DNA from: Coffea arabica
Taxonomy: Eukaryota > Streptophyta > Magnoliopsida > Gentianales > Rubiaceae
Reading direction: 5' to 3'
NCBI RefSeq assembly: GCF_036785885.1
Contig: NC_092323.1
Location: forward strand, 3,450,501-3,514,500
Length of the DNA stretch: 64,000 nucleotides
A model generated the notes under the pieces. The model made no database searches, was not told the origin of the DNA, and saw only the letters and a program-made list of their open reading frames with translations. The position numbers were made by a program, and so were the translations under genes. The first letter of the stretch is position 1, and every line of letters starts with the position of its first letter. This document shows positions 46,608 to 59,681 of this stretch, piece after piece.

Positions 46608-49600
46608 GTTTCATTTTTTTCTAAATTTTCCTATGTTATGCAGTAGCGAAAACACTGATTTCATTAGATTTTTTTTCCCTAATGCATATTGAGTGAGCAC
46701 TCGTCAATACAATTAAATCGGTCTTACTCCACCATGTGAATGCGCACAATAACAATTGTTAATTTATCTTGCAACAACATCTGAACTCTATCTTAATCTC
46801 TCTTTAGAAAGACTCGTTACGCAATCAGGACGTCTATACTAAAATGTACTACTAGAGATCGAATCGTGAAATTAATTTCTTTAGGATGACAATGATTAGT
46901 TCCTCAGTAGAACGAATCTGGTTGATTGCACCATTATTGACCTTCCGTCAATTAGCCATAGTTACTTATTCCGTGATGAATATGATGGCTGCGTGCACTG
47001 ACCGATCGAACTCGACGCAGCCCTTTCGTTTTTACCCCGTGAGTGCAACAGGATAATTCCCGTTACCAGAAATAAGCCCATCTGGAATTTGTTGGTTTCC
47101 TGCATGGAACCGCCCCTTTCTGCCACCGTCACATTATCGGAGGCTCCAAGTCCAACCCATATTGGTTTCTCGACAAAAGACACAAGCAATGGGCGAGGAA
47201 ATGAAATTTCAAAAGGTTCATAGAAGAAAAGCTATTGGGTTTTGGGGGCCAATAGATAGCATTATTCTTCATCTTTTTCGTTCATCTCACAAACCCAACT
47301 CCAGTTGTTCGCTTGGGTTTCAAACAATGAATCCACATTGTAGAATTGCACCTAATATTGGAGTTGTCCACCTGAAGCGAAACACTAACTTTGGGCCGAT
47401 GAAAGAGTCCAGCAGATTAGATGGCTGAAAGCCCTCCAAATTGTTGGTAACTATTACGCGCTAAAGGCAAGAACAGCAATGGGATGACGGATTTCACTAA
47501 TTTAACAAATTTAGTTCCTTAATTATTCAAAGACCCAAAATATTTGTCTATTCCACTAGATTCTACCTATTGCCCGACTCCCGGTATCTCTTTTCTCCTT
47601 TCCCCTGATGTAATCCATCTGGTCGCTCGACGTTGGCAGTGAAAACCAATCTTTAGTTATTATTACAAGAAAAATTTTCATATCCAATAAGCAATTGAAT
47701 CAACTTACGGGAAAGCCAACCCAATTGTCCCTTTAATCATCACCATAGTTGCTTAAACTTCTATATCCAGTACATGTCTAAATAATTGACTACTATTTTC
47801 AAAAAATAAAAAAAATGGGAAGATGCAAGTTAACCATTAAAGAGCGTAGCTCTGGTTACGAGGGACATAATCACCTAGAGAAGATAATTAATTTGGGATT
47901 TGGGGGCAAATTAAGGATGGCCAAGAAAGGAGGAAAGGAAGGTGACGACCAAATGGGTGAGATAGAGATATGGATGAAGAGGATTAAGGAGAATGCAATT
48001 GGAGCAGAGCTGAGATCGATGGGGCAAAGAATTATAGAGCTGGAAAGATGCAAAATGTAAAAGAAAAGGGCAAAGAAAAGAGAATGTGAAATAAGATGAT
48101 TGTTCCCCTACAAACACAGTAGTCCGTGGGCGTGCACCCAAATTACAAAGTGTGTGAGACAGAAGATCCGTTGCGGTTACATACGGACCTGATGCTCTTC
48201 ATGAAAATCAAGGTTCCTTTTATCTGCATGTCGTGTTCAAAAAGTTCATTGTTCGTCTTACAAAACAGAAACTGTCAGTGGCAGAGGTAAGATAAAATAC
48301 GAAATTTTCTTTTAACCAAGAAAAATTTGTTTAGCTATTCAATATATGGAATGTAGAATCTCTTAAAGACTGAAGTTTCAACATGAAAGAGAGAGCTTTC
48401 AACTTTTAAGAAGAAAACAGTCAAACAGGGAGAAATGCCCAAGTGAAAATGGTTGTCCTTCTCGTATGGTTAAACCATCTTTTTATTCTCCCTCTCTCAG
48501 AGGTCCAGGCATTGTAAAATTCGTCCATTACATGACAGCCAATTGCTGCTCTGAATTGCCCCAGCAAAATTAATTCTCTACGTTGCTCTGGAGTAACAGC
48601 ATTCATCATGAAGAACAATTATTTCGGTTCACAAGAAGAAAACAAACAAATACGGTCTGAAAATTAAGACTGGAGAGTGCAGGATTCCGAAGCTGGAGAG
48701 ACAGAAAACTACACAGAGGAAGCGTTCTTTTTTCCCACGACCAACAGTCAAAATAAACTCTACTCATCTCTTCCCCACATCAGAATTGGAGGGTCGGGGG
48801 TCGGAAAAGGGCAGTGTTGATATAATGGGAGAGAGCACAAGAATCGTTGATAGAAAAATCTAACAAGAGTAAAAAGGACGAGGGACCTCTTCTTCTCTGC
48901 AATCTACGTACGTATAATAAATTTTTTTCCCCTTTCTTGCAGTGAAGTCCAAATTGGGTTCTGTTTGCCTTTGTTTCCGCTCATGAATTGGTTGTCCCAA
49001 TCCATCATTTTCTCCAATAATTCAAGTGTCAACAATCAACATGCAAAGTAGTGTGCGACCTTTCCCCGCTACTTTTACACCTCCATCCCGATTAAGCTCT
49101 ATCCGGACTCCGGAGTACAATATCTTTCTATCATTATATGTAACAAGTGGAAGCATGGTATTTTGATGTGTGTGTGTGTCTACATATATATATATATATA
49201 TATATGCCATTTTGATTTGTGTTATTACCCAAATCTAACAATATAACGACGAATTCCACGTTAATCCGCCACTTAACATACCCCAACATTTTTATTTTCC
49301 TTCCAATTCACTTGGGGAGAGGAGGATTGGTATGATGACAAAGATACTAGTCTGCACTACCGCTGTGATTTTTCATCTTTTTCCCCCTCTAGGACTGTAA
49401 TAACGTGCAATTTTCACATCAAAGCAAGTTGTGATCCATGACAGATGATCTTACCAACAAAACTTATTCCAACTGAGCATCATAATGCCTGTTTAGTCAT
49501 TATCATGTTGGTGCTGGTATTCTATGATCACTGGCAAAATCGGGATGATGATCATGTTAGTTCATCTAACTACTACCTTTGATGCTGTCCACTCCATGGA

Positions 49601-50610
49601 GAAGCAGGTTTCCTTCTGGACCACTCGACAGAGGCACTGAGCTCTCTCCAGTCCTCAGTCCTCTGCCAACTGCCAATTTGCGAGTGGGGCATTGGGTCCC
49701 ATCGTAAAGACTTAAACCAGCATGTGAGTTTTCCAGGAGATTCATTTGCTTCGGCCCTACACTCCTGCTGCTGCCATATAGTACCCCAAGTACCCATTTT
49801 TCTTTTCTTTTGCCTTGACCAGCTGTGGACTGTAAAATAGGTGAAGGGCCAGCCTTTCCCTTATTGTGGAGGGCTTTTTAAAGTTCTCTTTTGACAAATC
49901 AAAGTACAACTAATGGTGGCATAGACCCCAAGGAGAAACTGGGGATGGGGTTGGGCCAGCAGACTTTACTAGAGATTGTACAGCAGCGCAGAGAGAGCTA
50001 GAGTTCTTGATGGAGGGGCGGGATAGAAGTAAGAAGCCTCGTGCCATGTGAAAAGGTGAGAAGAATGAAGTCTTCCTGCTTACACAGCTCTCAACTTTAC
50101 TTCATCTCCCATTTTAATAATTCTTCGTGCTATTCTTTCTTCATTACAATATTTAGATCCATCTTGATGAAATGAATATGTGTCTCCAACAAATAAAAAG
50201 GGCGTCTATTTAATCTTTTATCTGTCGTTGCCACAAAGTCCAATTTGTTTATGTCGGCCTCAAGCTCAGAGGATTGATGTGGCCCTTTCTTGTCTGAAGC
50301 TGAAAAGAACTCCTAAGCAGAAACACGCATGAACTGTGTCATTAAAAGGCGAAAGCGAAAGAAAGAAAAGGTAACGAACAGATAAACAACTAATATTTTG
50401 ACAAAGTGCTTCTCCATTGGGAATGGAGCGATAGTTCTTAGTTATCATATCTACAACGATCATCCTCCAAAACCAAAAGAAAAACTGAACAGAATGGTTA
50501 ATAGGACAAAGAGCATGATCAATACCCCTCTCAAACCATCCCATATAACTGATATTGAAAACATGTAACTGATGATTGAAAAAAAAAAAAAAATACTCAT
50601 ATCAGCTTTT
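46608..50610. other. Intergenic between hAT element and ABCB19
   Basis: No gene is recognisable in about 4 kb. A solo inverted-repeat end at 48151-48175 is listed separately. TG then TA microsatellites lie at about 49169-49204. Open frames, including those at 47162-47428 and 47815-48060, have no known domains. The last 300-500 bases before 50610 likely hold the ABCB19 3' UTR. Confidence 0.5.
48151..48175. mobile_element. Solo end related to the foldback element at 63059-63450
   Basis: The block gacagaagatccgttgcg repeats the terminal word of the arms at 63059 and 63450. No partner end was found nearby. Confidence 0.5.
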
Positions 50611-53600
50611 TCAATTATGATTGTGCTGTAGTTGCAAGAGCCTAGAATATGCTCCATCAGGCCGGCTAATTAGCTCGCCGTGGCTGCCTTGTTCTACAAT
50701 GCGTCCATCTTGCACGACTCCAATGCTATCTACCCCCCGTATGGTGGACAGCCGGTGTGCCACCAGGACAGTGGTTCGACCTCTCATTAGCCTTTCCAGT
50801 GCTTCTTGTAGGACGCATTCTGACTCGGCATCAAGAGCACTCGTGGCTTCATCCAGTAGTAGTATTGTTGGATCCTTTAGAACAGCCCGTGCAATAGCGA
50901 TCCGTTGTTTCTGACCTCCTGAGAGTTGAACTCCTCTTTCACCTACTGGGGTTTTGTACCCTTCAGGTAATCCACTGACAAATGCGTGCATATTAGCGGC
51001 ACGAGCAGCTTCAATTACTTCTGATTCTGTTGCACCATCTTTACCATAAGCAATGTTATCAAAAATGCTAGCAGCAAAGAGAGCTGGCTCTTGCTGTACC
51101 AACCCAATCTTTAGTCTCAAGGATTTCAAGTTCAACCTTTTAATGTCTTTCCCATCAATCATTACCTTCCCAAAGGTAGGATCGTAAAATCGCTCGATCA
51201 ATGCTATCACAGAACTCTTTCCTGAGCCACTGGCCCCAACAAGTGCTTGGCTTTGGCCAGCACGAATCCTGAGGTTAAGGTCCTTAAACACATTGACGTC
51301 CGGTCTTGAAGGATATGCAAAATCAACATGCCGTAGTTCAATCTCACCACGGATTGATTCAACAGGTTCAGCATCAGGATCATCAGGGTCTATCCTTGTT
51401 GAGCGGTCAAGGATCATAAATACAGATCCAACAGCTTCACCGCCCCGAATTATCTCAGGGGCAAGGCTCACCGTTTCAGCAACTGAATTTGCTGTTATGA
51501 CTAAAACCACGAACACCTTGATGACCTTCGAGAAGGTGGAGACACCTTTGCCTACAAGGTGGGAACCATACCACAGGATCAATGCTTCTGATGCAAAAAG
51601 AGCAAGTTGGGAAAGACCAAACAGAAGACCGGAGATTTGACTGCGTTTTAGGCTACGGAGTTGCGGAACACGGAGCTCTTGCGAAAACAGGGAAATAATC
51701 TTCTCTTGAGCATTGAATGCCGCAACAGTTCGAATGTTGCTTACTCCTTCACCGGCAATCATACTGGTCTTAGCATGTGCTTTTGCAGTGTCTCCAGCAA
51801 ATCCTTTGAGTGATAGTTGCTGCTTAGTGTAACAAACATCAAATTAGACTATAAATTTTTTTTTATTAGAATAGTTTAGTTGATAGAACATAAATTGGAC
51901 AGCTTTCGTAAAGTGGCTCTACAATTTTCTTACATGCATGCCATTGATGGCCAACATTGACCTGATTTAGTTCAGTGCTACAATAGTTTCTATTATGTAT
52001 CATTTGAGCGTAGCATGTCAAAATCCCTTCTTGCCATCTCCATAGCTCAGACTACCAAATTTTAATAGGAGAAATTGATTCCTAAAGCTAAAGGTACCCA
52101 ACTTTCAATAGCTGATGAGTAACCCAAGCAAAATGTGATTTCCAGAAAGCAGGAATAGAAATCACAAAAATTCAGAGACGTTCAGGAGAAGCAGCGAATC
52201 TTTACTGTTCGAGTAACATGCGCGAATTTAAGCAGGCAAATGGTAACCATGGAACGCCCATGAATGACTGCTGCAAAGCATACGGTACTAGAAAGCGGGC
52301 CACAGCTTCAAAAGCTCTTTAATTGAGCTCAAAGAAAATCTGAAAGGACAGGCATGCAGAACAAAAACAAGGATGCTATCTTCCTCTTTTTTTCCTCCGT
52401 GTCGGTTATGCAGGCAGCTAAAGACGCTAGTCCTCTAGACCTGATATGGCCTTGCACTACGATTCCTGACACCCTCTGGACGTTAAATACAAATTATCCC
52501 GTGAAAGGCTAACCAGGAAATAGAAACGGGCCTCCTTAAAATGTCTCAAAACCCCTTTTTTTTTTTTTTTTTCTTTTGGTGGAAAAATATCTCAAAACTT
52601 AAATGATATTAATAACGGACGCAAAAGGCGATTAATCCTCGTATCAGCCATATGCTGAATGGCCCCTTCCTCGTTTCAACCTTCACTTCTTCTCAAAACT
52701 TCGGTCGTGGCGTGACTCTAACAGAGATTGGTGAAGAAAGAAAAGAAGAAAGCGGACAACCTAAAGATTTGAGTGGGATCACAAGAGGTAGCAAAGTCCA
52801 TGGCCTCGAGAAGCGAATCGAAAAAGACAGAAGACTTACTGATGATGCATCGAAAGTGGGGTGCTGGGTTGAAACAAGATAGAATCTGGATATTATTGTC
52901 ATTCTTGGATTGGCCAACTATAATCGCAGCATGGTTGTTGATTATTTTGTTGCTAGCGTTTCTGAATTTTTTTTTATTATTATTTTGTGTGTGTGTGTGC
53001 GCGTTCGTGAATTTGGAAGCGTTAATGCACCAGAATTAGAGGAAGCACGTGCCATCCTACCCAGCAAATTGCCCCGTCGTTTTCAGTTTTCAAGCTCTTG
53101 TCCTTTAATGATAAAAAGAAGAAAAAAGGTGAGATTGGATTCTACAGATTCCCACAGCTACTAACATCCGACAAAACCATGAGATTATACATCGTTATCT
53201 TTTTATCCCCAATCTTATTCCGAGATGCCTTGACGGGCACGGGCCTTCGAAAGTTAGGTGAATCCTTTAATTGCCCTACGCTGTTTCTTCGATTAGATAT
53301 TCCACCTAAAACAAGAACCATGGTATAGCTCCCACAGTCTTTACACCTAAATCAAAACCTCGGATCCCTGGATAGAAAACCAATGAATGCCACCACACAC
53401 ACACACACGCAGAGGGACATTAACGAATGTGGAATTGATTTACCTGAGCAAAGTTGGCAAGGACCAGAAGTGGGAAGGTGGCCAGGATAAGCAGTGAGAC
53501 CCTCCATTCCACTATGAAGGCAACCATAAACGACGTGAGCAGTGACGTCATATTCTGCAGGATCACCGAAATCCTCTCAGCAATGGCGGATTTTACATCT

Positions 53601-56600
53601 GCTGCATCGGTGGCTAAGCGGGCTGCCAATAGGTTTGAATTATGTTCCTCCTCATCGAACCATCCAACTTCATTCCTCAAGATTGCTGACGTGTTTTGAG
53701 AGAGAATTAATGAGTAAAATGATATTCAAGGCCTCCGTGAGAGATGAAATCAATACATTAACGTTTCTTAAACAGGTTATATACAAGACTCGGTCGTATT
53801 AGGAATGATTTCATAATTTACCTGCAAGCATCATCCTCCGCACTCTTGTAGTGAGGTTCTCCCCCATGATACTGAAGAAGTAATGCTGTATCAAATATGC
53901 AACAACAGCATAAAGACCAGCTCCAATGTAAATGAAAACATACTCCTTCGTTTTCCTTTCCATGCTAGCAGGATTTCTGTAGTAGAAAACCTCAATCATA
54001 TTGCCCATCACAATGGCAAATGTTGGACCAATGAATCCTGACAGAATGGATCCTACAGCCCCCATTATTGAATAAGGCCATTCAGGAGCATTCAGCTTAA
54101 GAAGCCTGCAGAAGTACCCGTGTGGTGCTGGATTTTTCCTATCTGTTTCAGCATTTGATACCATCTCTATTCGACCGTCAGCCCCAGTGCTGTACTGATA
54201 GCTCAAATTCCTCAAACTGCCAGAGCGGAGGCTTAACGACTTTGTTGACAACGAGTGGCTTAACCTGGTGGAGCGAGACCGACGGGTTGATGGATTCGAA
54301 AAGTCTCTGTTGCCCACCATTTCCTGGAACCTAATTAATGAACCATATGCCCCAGCTTTGGCAACTAGTTCTTCATGTGTTCCAGTTTCTACAACCTGGC
54401 CTTGCTGTATAACTGCAATAGAATCAACATTTCTTATGGTGGAGAGGCGATGGGCAACGACAACAGTCGTCCTTCCAACCATGAGACGGTCCAAAGCTTC
54501 CTGAACAATGCTCTCTGAACCCGCGTCCAGGGCACTTGTTGCTTCATCAAGCAGCAGGATCTTGGGGTTCTTCAACATAGCTCTGGCAATTGCTATTCTC
54601 TGCTTTTGACCACCAGAAAGTTGGATGCCACGCTCTCCCACCTACATTTTAAGGATACTTTCACAAACTAAAAATTAAAGAATAATGAACTTAAATTTGT
54701 TGAACATGAGGCAATTTTCATATGGCTGATTTTCTTCTTCTATTTCTTTTGTGCTTTTAGCACAAGTTGAAATAGGTTTATCAACGCTGGTTGATGAATC
54801 ATATTTGTATGTTTATCAAATACCAGGAGAATTTGGATAGAGTTGTATGTGACTTTCAACCTGAGTGTTGTACCCATTAGGAAGCAAGGTAATAAAGCTA
54901 TGAGCATTTGCAGCAGTTGCAGCAGCCTCCACCTCAGCCATTGTTGCTTCAGGCTTTCCATAGAGAATGTTTTCAAGTATGGTGGTAGCAAAGAGTGCAG
55001 GTTCTTGGTTCACCAAACCAATTTGATCCCGCAACCATCTCAATTGCAGCGTCTTTATATCCACATTGTCCAGCAAAATTTGTCCTGCCAGATGACCAAT
55101 GAACTAAGTACAACTGCATTTTAAAATAGCACGATTGGTCAAAACCTTGCATGACATAATCTATTGATTACCCTGATTAGGATCGTAGAACCTTTCTATC
55201 AGGGAGACTACAGTGCTCTTTCCTGAACCACTACCACCGACAACAGCCACCGTCTTTCCAGCAGGGAAGAAAATAGAGAAATCTCTGAAAATCATGACAT
55301 CAGGTCTTGATGGATAGCTAAAGGTTACATTTTTGAATTCAATATTCCCGTTGACCTCAGCCAAGCACTTCCCATCAGAAGGATCTTGCAATATTGTTGG
55401 TTTTTGTTTCATAATCTCCATTAATTTGTATCCAGCTGCTTTACCTTTGCTGAATGCCCCTAGGTTGGAAAACGACTGACCCAAACTCCTGAAAATTTAA
55501 TTAAGCATTTGGTTATTGATGATTTTACTCGATTATACTAATTCCAGGTATTAGACATTTTAATTTAAGATCTTACATTCCCCCAACAATAGCAGAAAAA
55601 ATAGCAGTGAATGCCTTTCCCCCATCAGTCTGTCCATTCCTGATAAAAACACCAGCATACCAAAACACCAGGGCCCATGACATGCATGCTATTCCATAGG
55701 TGCATCCCAATCCAAGGCCTTTGGCCATTCCTGCCTTGTACCCGAGTTTCAAAGTATTCTGTATTGCATCTGAATAAGAATTGAGAGCCTTACTCTCGCC
55801 AACATATGAGTAAACCGTCCTAACTTGTGCAATGGCCTACGCAAATGGCGAATCAGTTAGAAGATACTAGCATAAAGCAACTATAGTCATGTATGTGACC
55901 AATCCAACTAATTCACCCGTCAAGTATATGGTAAAAGTATTTAAAAAGTGAAACTAAGCTTTTTCATTAAATGCTAAAAAGCAAAACCAGCAAAAAGGGG
56001 CATTGATTATTAAGATAGTTGTCAAATTTAGTCATTTATACTGCTTGACGTTAGCTAAACTGAGCTGGGTTAAAATGAATAAATTACAGAAGCTAAGTAC
56101 GTCACGCTCAGTGTAGATAAAGCTTTAAAGGTAAAAGCCAATTGCCAACTAAGGGAAAAAGCTATAATTATTAAATTAAGGAAAGGTCAACAAACTTTTT
56201 GATAGCAGCACATGTAAGATCATTATTCCTCTACAACAGTGATTTAACTACTATTATGGCTAAAGATAAGATGAGGGACCAATACAAAAACCAAACTATC
56301 AAAGGGAGCATAAAGAAAAATGTACAAAATTAATTCAGAAGGAGGCAGGAGATAATTAAATCCTACAAGATGTTCAGAGGCCAAAGGCGGGAAGCTGGCT
56401 CACCTGTTCTGCAATTATACCGGCATTGGCATAAGATTCGCGACTCTTGGATGTTAGACCTGTGAGCGTGTATGCATACAAACCCCCAGCAAAAGCAATT
56501 CCGGGGATCACAGCCACACTCAGCAGAGCTAGCCTCCATGCTGACACAAAACCAACCACCAAACCAGCCAAAAATGTGGAAAGATAATGGATGAAATTTC

Positions 56601-58334
56601 CCACCTGAAAAATCCCAAATGCAGAAACATAATTACAGAAATCAAGACCGTCTCTTTCGACACGACAATTGATAGCACAATCATTAAAGCGAATTTCGAA
56701 TTATAGCCATGCATAAATATTTTATGTTACATAAACAGGAACATGGATGATGATTATTGGGCATGCTCGCTGTTCTTAATGGCTTTCAACTCCCCCTGAG
56801 TGGATGCCGAAGATGAAGGGAGCAGCATCGAGGAGAGGCGCTACCATGCGCCAGCAAAAGGTAAGAATGAAATTAATTTCTGGGAAGGGTCCCGCATTAA
56901 TTGAGAACCAACAACCCATCGATCACACCATCCATGTATCCCTCTTTAATGCGAGTGCAACACATGAGTGCAATACTAGATTACACCGTTACTAAAAGAC
57001 AGAGGGAGAAGAAATAAATGAGAAAAGAGAGAAATTGATAATAATAATTAAAAAAAAAAAAAAGAACCTTCTCACTGATGGCATCTTGGACAAGAAGGGT
57101 ATCCGTTGAGACGCTGAAAACAATATCTCCAGTCCTAGCATCTGTATCGAAAAATCCAACGTCCTGTTTCAACACCGCCTCCAAATACTTCCTCCTTAAT
57201 GCTCCAGCTTGCCTCTCCCCACTATGCATCCAGCAAGCAATCTCTGTTTAATGCATAAGTATTTTTCACCACGCCATTAGAATTTGGCCATCAAGCTAAT
57301 TAATTAGTATTTACTACTACCGCTACTGAGCTTAGCTTAATCACCAGCTAAAATAGAATTAGACGTATACTGCTAATCAGTAACTCGAATTCGTGAAGAT
57401 GGCCGTACTAAGTTCCTTTTTTGACGATTGTTTTGTCCATATACTGCAGCCCCCCGGAAAACCAAGATTGAGAATTTTGATGTATCGCGCAGTGAAAGAG
57501 ATGTGAGAGATAGTGGGATAATACTATAAAAATAGAGTGACATTGAGGAAATGGACAAATGAGAGGGGAAAAAGACAGGGGACCGTCCACGGGCCACGTG
57601 CAAACCCAACTCCACGTTGATCCAAAATGACCTGGCTGGCTGGCTCACTACTAGTTGTACTCTACTCACTTATTTTTATGCTGCTACTGCCCAAAATACC
57701 ACCCCACGGCCACGACTACGATTACGCGAAACTCAAAAAACTTTTTGCATCTGCAAATGTGCTTGTAGAATTGTTGTACAGCAATAATTTTTTTTTTCCT
57801 TTTTGTTTCAAGAAAATTATTAGTAATTTCAACAAAGAGAAGAAAAGGCATGAGAATTTGGAAAAAAAGGACTAGTATGAAGCAGCTTTACCGGCGTAGG
57901 ATGAAAAGCACACAATCAATCCAAGGTAGATGAAGTAGAGAGCGTACTGCAACGTTCAAAAACCAAGCGATTTAGATCTCATAATAGTAGTAGTAGTAGT
58001 AGTATTAAGCAACATCCCCCAAAACAAAAAATAATAATAATTTAAAAAAGAAAGAACTTGTAGGAGTGGGAGGAGATTGGGGAACCTTGGCGACTTCATG
58101 GATCATTTTATGTAAATCAGTTTGGTTTTTGCCGAAACCATTGACCATCTCGCCGAACAACAGGAAGAAAACCGGCATGGAGGAGCCGTGTACAACGGCT
58201 CCGAGGCTCCCAGTGATCATCAAAAGCCAATCATACTTGTCTGCGAAGGAGAACAGCTGATAGAATGGTAGACTCTGCTCCTTCTTCTTCTCCGCCTCAG
58301 GCATTGCCGCTATCGCTTCACTATTCTCAGCCAT
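50611..58334 (-). CDS. ABCB19: ABC transporter B family member 19 (auxin/brassinosteroid exporter)
   Basis: A full-size plasma-membrane ABC exporter. The Arabidopsis orthologue moves auxin (with PIN1) and has been reported to export brassinosteroids. Ten coding exons on minus: 58086-58334, 57892-57946, 57068-57243, 56404-56604, 55577-55836, 55172-55488, 54861-55084, 53822-54641, 53444-53685, 50611-51819. They join in phase to 1250 residues (Arabidopsis 1252). Order: TMD1, NBD1, linker, TMD2, NBD2. Walker [10 protein letters not shown] (398-406) and GASGSGKSS (1043-1051), LSGGQ (502-506; 1147-1151), Walker B with [12 protein letters not shown] (from about 522 and 1168) are intact. The linker is Ser/Arg-rich ([31 protein letters not shown]), a likely phosphorylated regulatory region conserved in ABCB19. 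The start at 58334 is the first in-frame ATG and gives MAENSEA...[12 protein letters not shown], as in the family. Intron 9 is the longest (1624 bp). Confidence 0.98.
52553..52589 (-). mobile_element. Possible micro-retroposon in ABCB19 intron 9
   Basis: A 37-bp insert with an 18-base T run lies between copies of tctcaaaac (52544-52552 and 52590-52598). On minus the A run is followed by GGG, so the tail does not end cleanly; weaker than the other cases. Confidence 0.35.
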
Positions 58335-58431
58335 TGCTTGTACAGAAACCAAAAGAACACCCCTCTAAAAGTCTTGAGAAGTTTTAAAGCTCTCAACAAC
58401 CCACCACTCAGTGAGTGAGTCAGTCAGTCAG

Positions 58432-58516
58432 TCACCAGTTGAGAAGGAAGAATCGTCTATACCAGCTGCTGGGAGGTAAATGGGTGGTGATCATGGTGAG
58501 ACTGGTTTACCACCAT
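58432..58516 (-). promoter_or_regulatory. Two overlapping uORFs in the ABCB19 leader
   Basis: Upstream of the ABCB19 ATG and in the same sense are a 19-codon uORF (ATG at 58516, TAG at 58457-58459) and a 20-codon uORF in another frame (ATG at 58494, TGA at 58432-58434). Both stop before the main ATG. They matter only if transcription starts beyond 58516, which is not known. Confidence 0.45.
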
Positions 58517-58529
58517 GTTAAGAAATCAA

Positions 58530-58550
58530 AAGAAGAAGAAGAAGAAGAAG
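58530..58550. repeat. AGA microsatellite upstream of ABCB19
   Basis: Seven AGA units about 200 bases before the ABCB19 ATG; CTT-type repeats in the sense direction are common in plant leaders. Confidence 0.8.
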
Positions 58551-59394
58551 TACAGTGCAATGGATGAAGAAACGTGACTCAGAGATCTGAAAGAGGGAGA
58601 GAAGAGGAGATGGCTTTGTTTGTATCGTACTATAGTAGAGGGATTTTTTTTTTCCCCTTTTAATTTTCTTCAATGCAGAGAGCCAGGAAGAACTGACAAG
58701 CTGTCGGTCACGTATTCTTTCAAGAGGTGATAGATAGAATGAGCGAGCGAGTATTAACTAAGCAGCCGCACCAGACCGACCAAGGGATAGAGAAATAAAG
58801 CTTGGGTTCGCCGGAAAGAGGAAGTGATGGCCACCTGAGTCCTGAGCGGGGAGGGGCTGGAAGTAGAATTTAGTAAGACTAGCAGTCAAAGGAGGAAGTG
58901 GTATTGGTGGTGGGTATAGGGAAGATGGGGAAATGGTGGAGGCACACGAGAGACTTGGGGGTCGCGCTTTACAACTTTACTTATAGTCATTGAGGAGGAG
59001 ACTGCAGTAAAGAGACGCTTAACCGGGGGTTAAAATTTTGCGTTTGGTCCCGGTTTTTTTTTCTTTGGGGTCAGGGTTGGTTAACTCGAATCTGACCCTT
59101 CATTTTTTATTTTTTATTTTTTAAAATCTCTACTTCCGCTGCTTTGAGCACTGTGCTCTCTGCCAAACTCTGTACCACTCTATGCAGTACCCAATTTATT
59201 TATTTATTTTTCATGTTTATTGTTCTTGCCCAGTTGGAAATTGGAATTCAACGAGGAGTAGAAAGTTGAATTCGCAACTGCTGTACATATTATCTTCATC
59301 CCTTTTTATTTTAAGGAACTGTACATATTATCACTATCAGTAATTATAGATGTTTTCTATATTGAAGTACTATTATATTTGAGTTTGTTTTAAC
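58551..59394. other. ABCB19 promoter side
   Basis: No other gene. Sense-strand CT-rich blocks lie near 58587-58610. No strong TATA box was identified. Confidence 0.45.
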
Positions 59395-59397
59395 TTA

Positions 59398-59678
59398 AAA
59401 CATGTTTGATAATTCAGTTCATCACTTAAATTTAATGGATTCAGATCTTAACATAGTTAGACTATTTAATAACTAAAAATTGAATATCTGAATTAATTAA
59501 GTGACACTGAATTTTCTAAACAAAACTTATTCCCAAAATTAAGTAATAAACTATTCACTTATCATTGAATGTGGTATGCACTCAAAATGTATTATATTTA
59601 ATATTTAACAATTTAATAACTTAATGAATTCAAATTTCAAATTTCAGATTTCAAATTTCATTTTTATGAAACGCACCC
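59398..59678 (-). mobile_element. Tourist-like MITE (PIF/Harbinger type), copy 1
   Basis: TTA lies at both borders (59395-59397 and 59679-59681). Read on minus it starts GGGTGCGTTTCATAA, and the far end carries the inverse ttatcaaacatg-type word. It is the same family as the element at 61931-62187, in opposite orientation. Confidence 0.8.
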
Positions 59679-59681
59679 TTA

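Noticed and set aside
50621-51640. Plus-strand open frames opposite the last ABCB19 exon
   Set aside because: They are antisense shadows of a strongly conserved coding exon and have no domain of their own.
52652-52882. Gene nested in ABCB19 intron 9
   Set aside because: Open frames there are short and lack any family resemblance.
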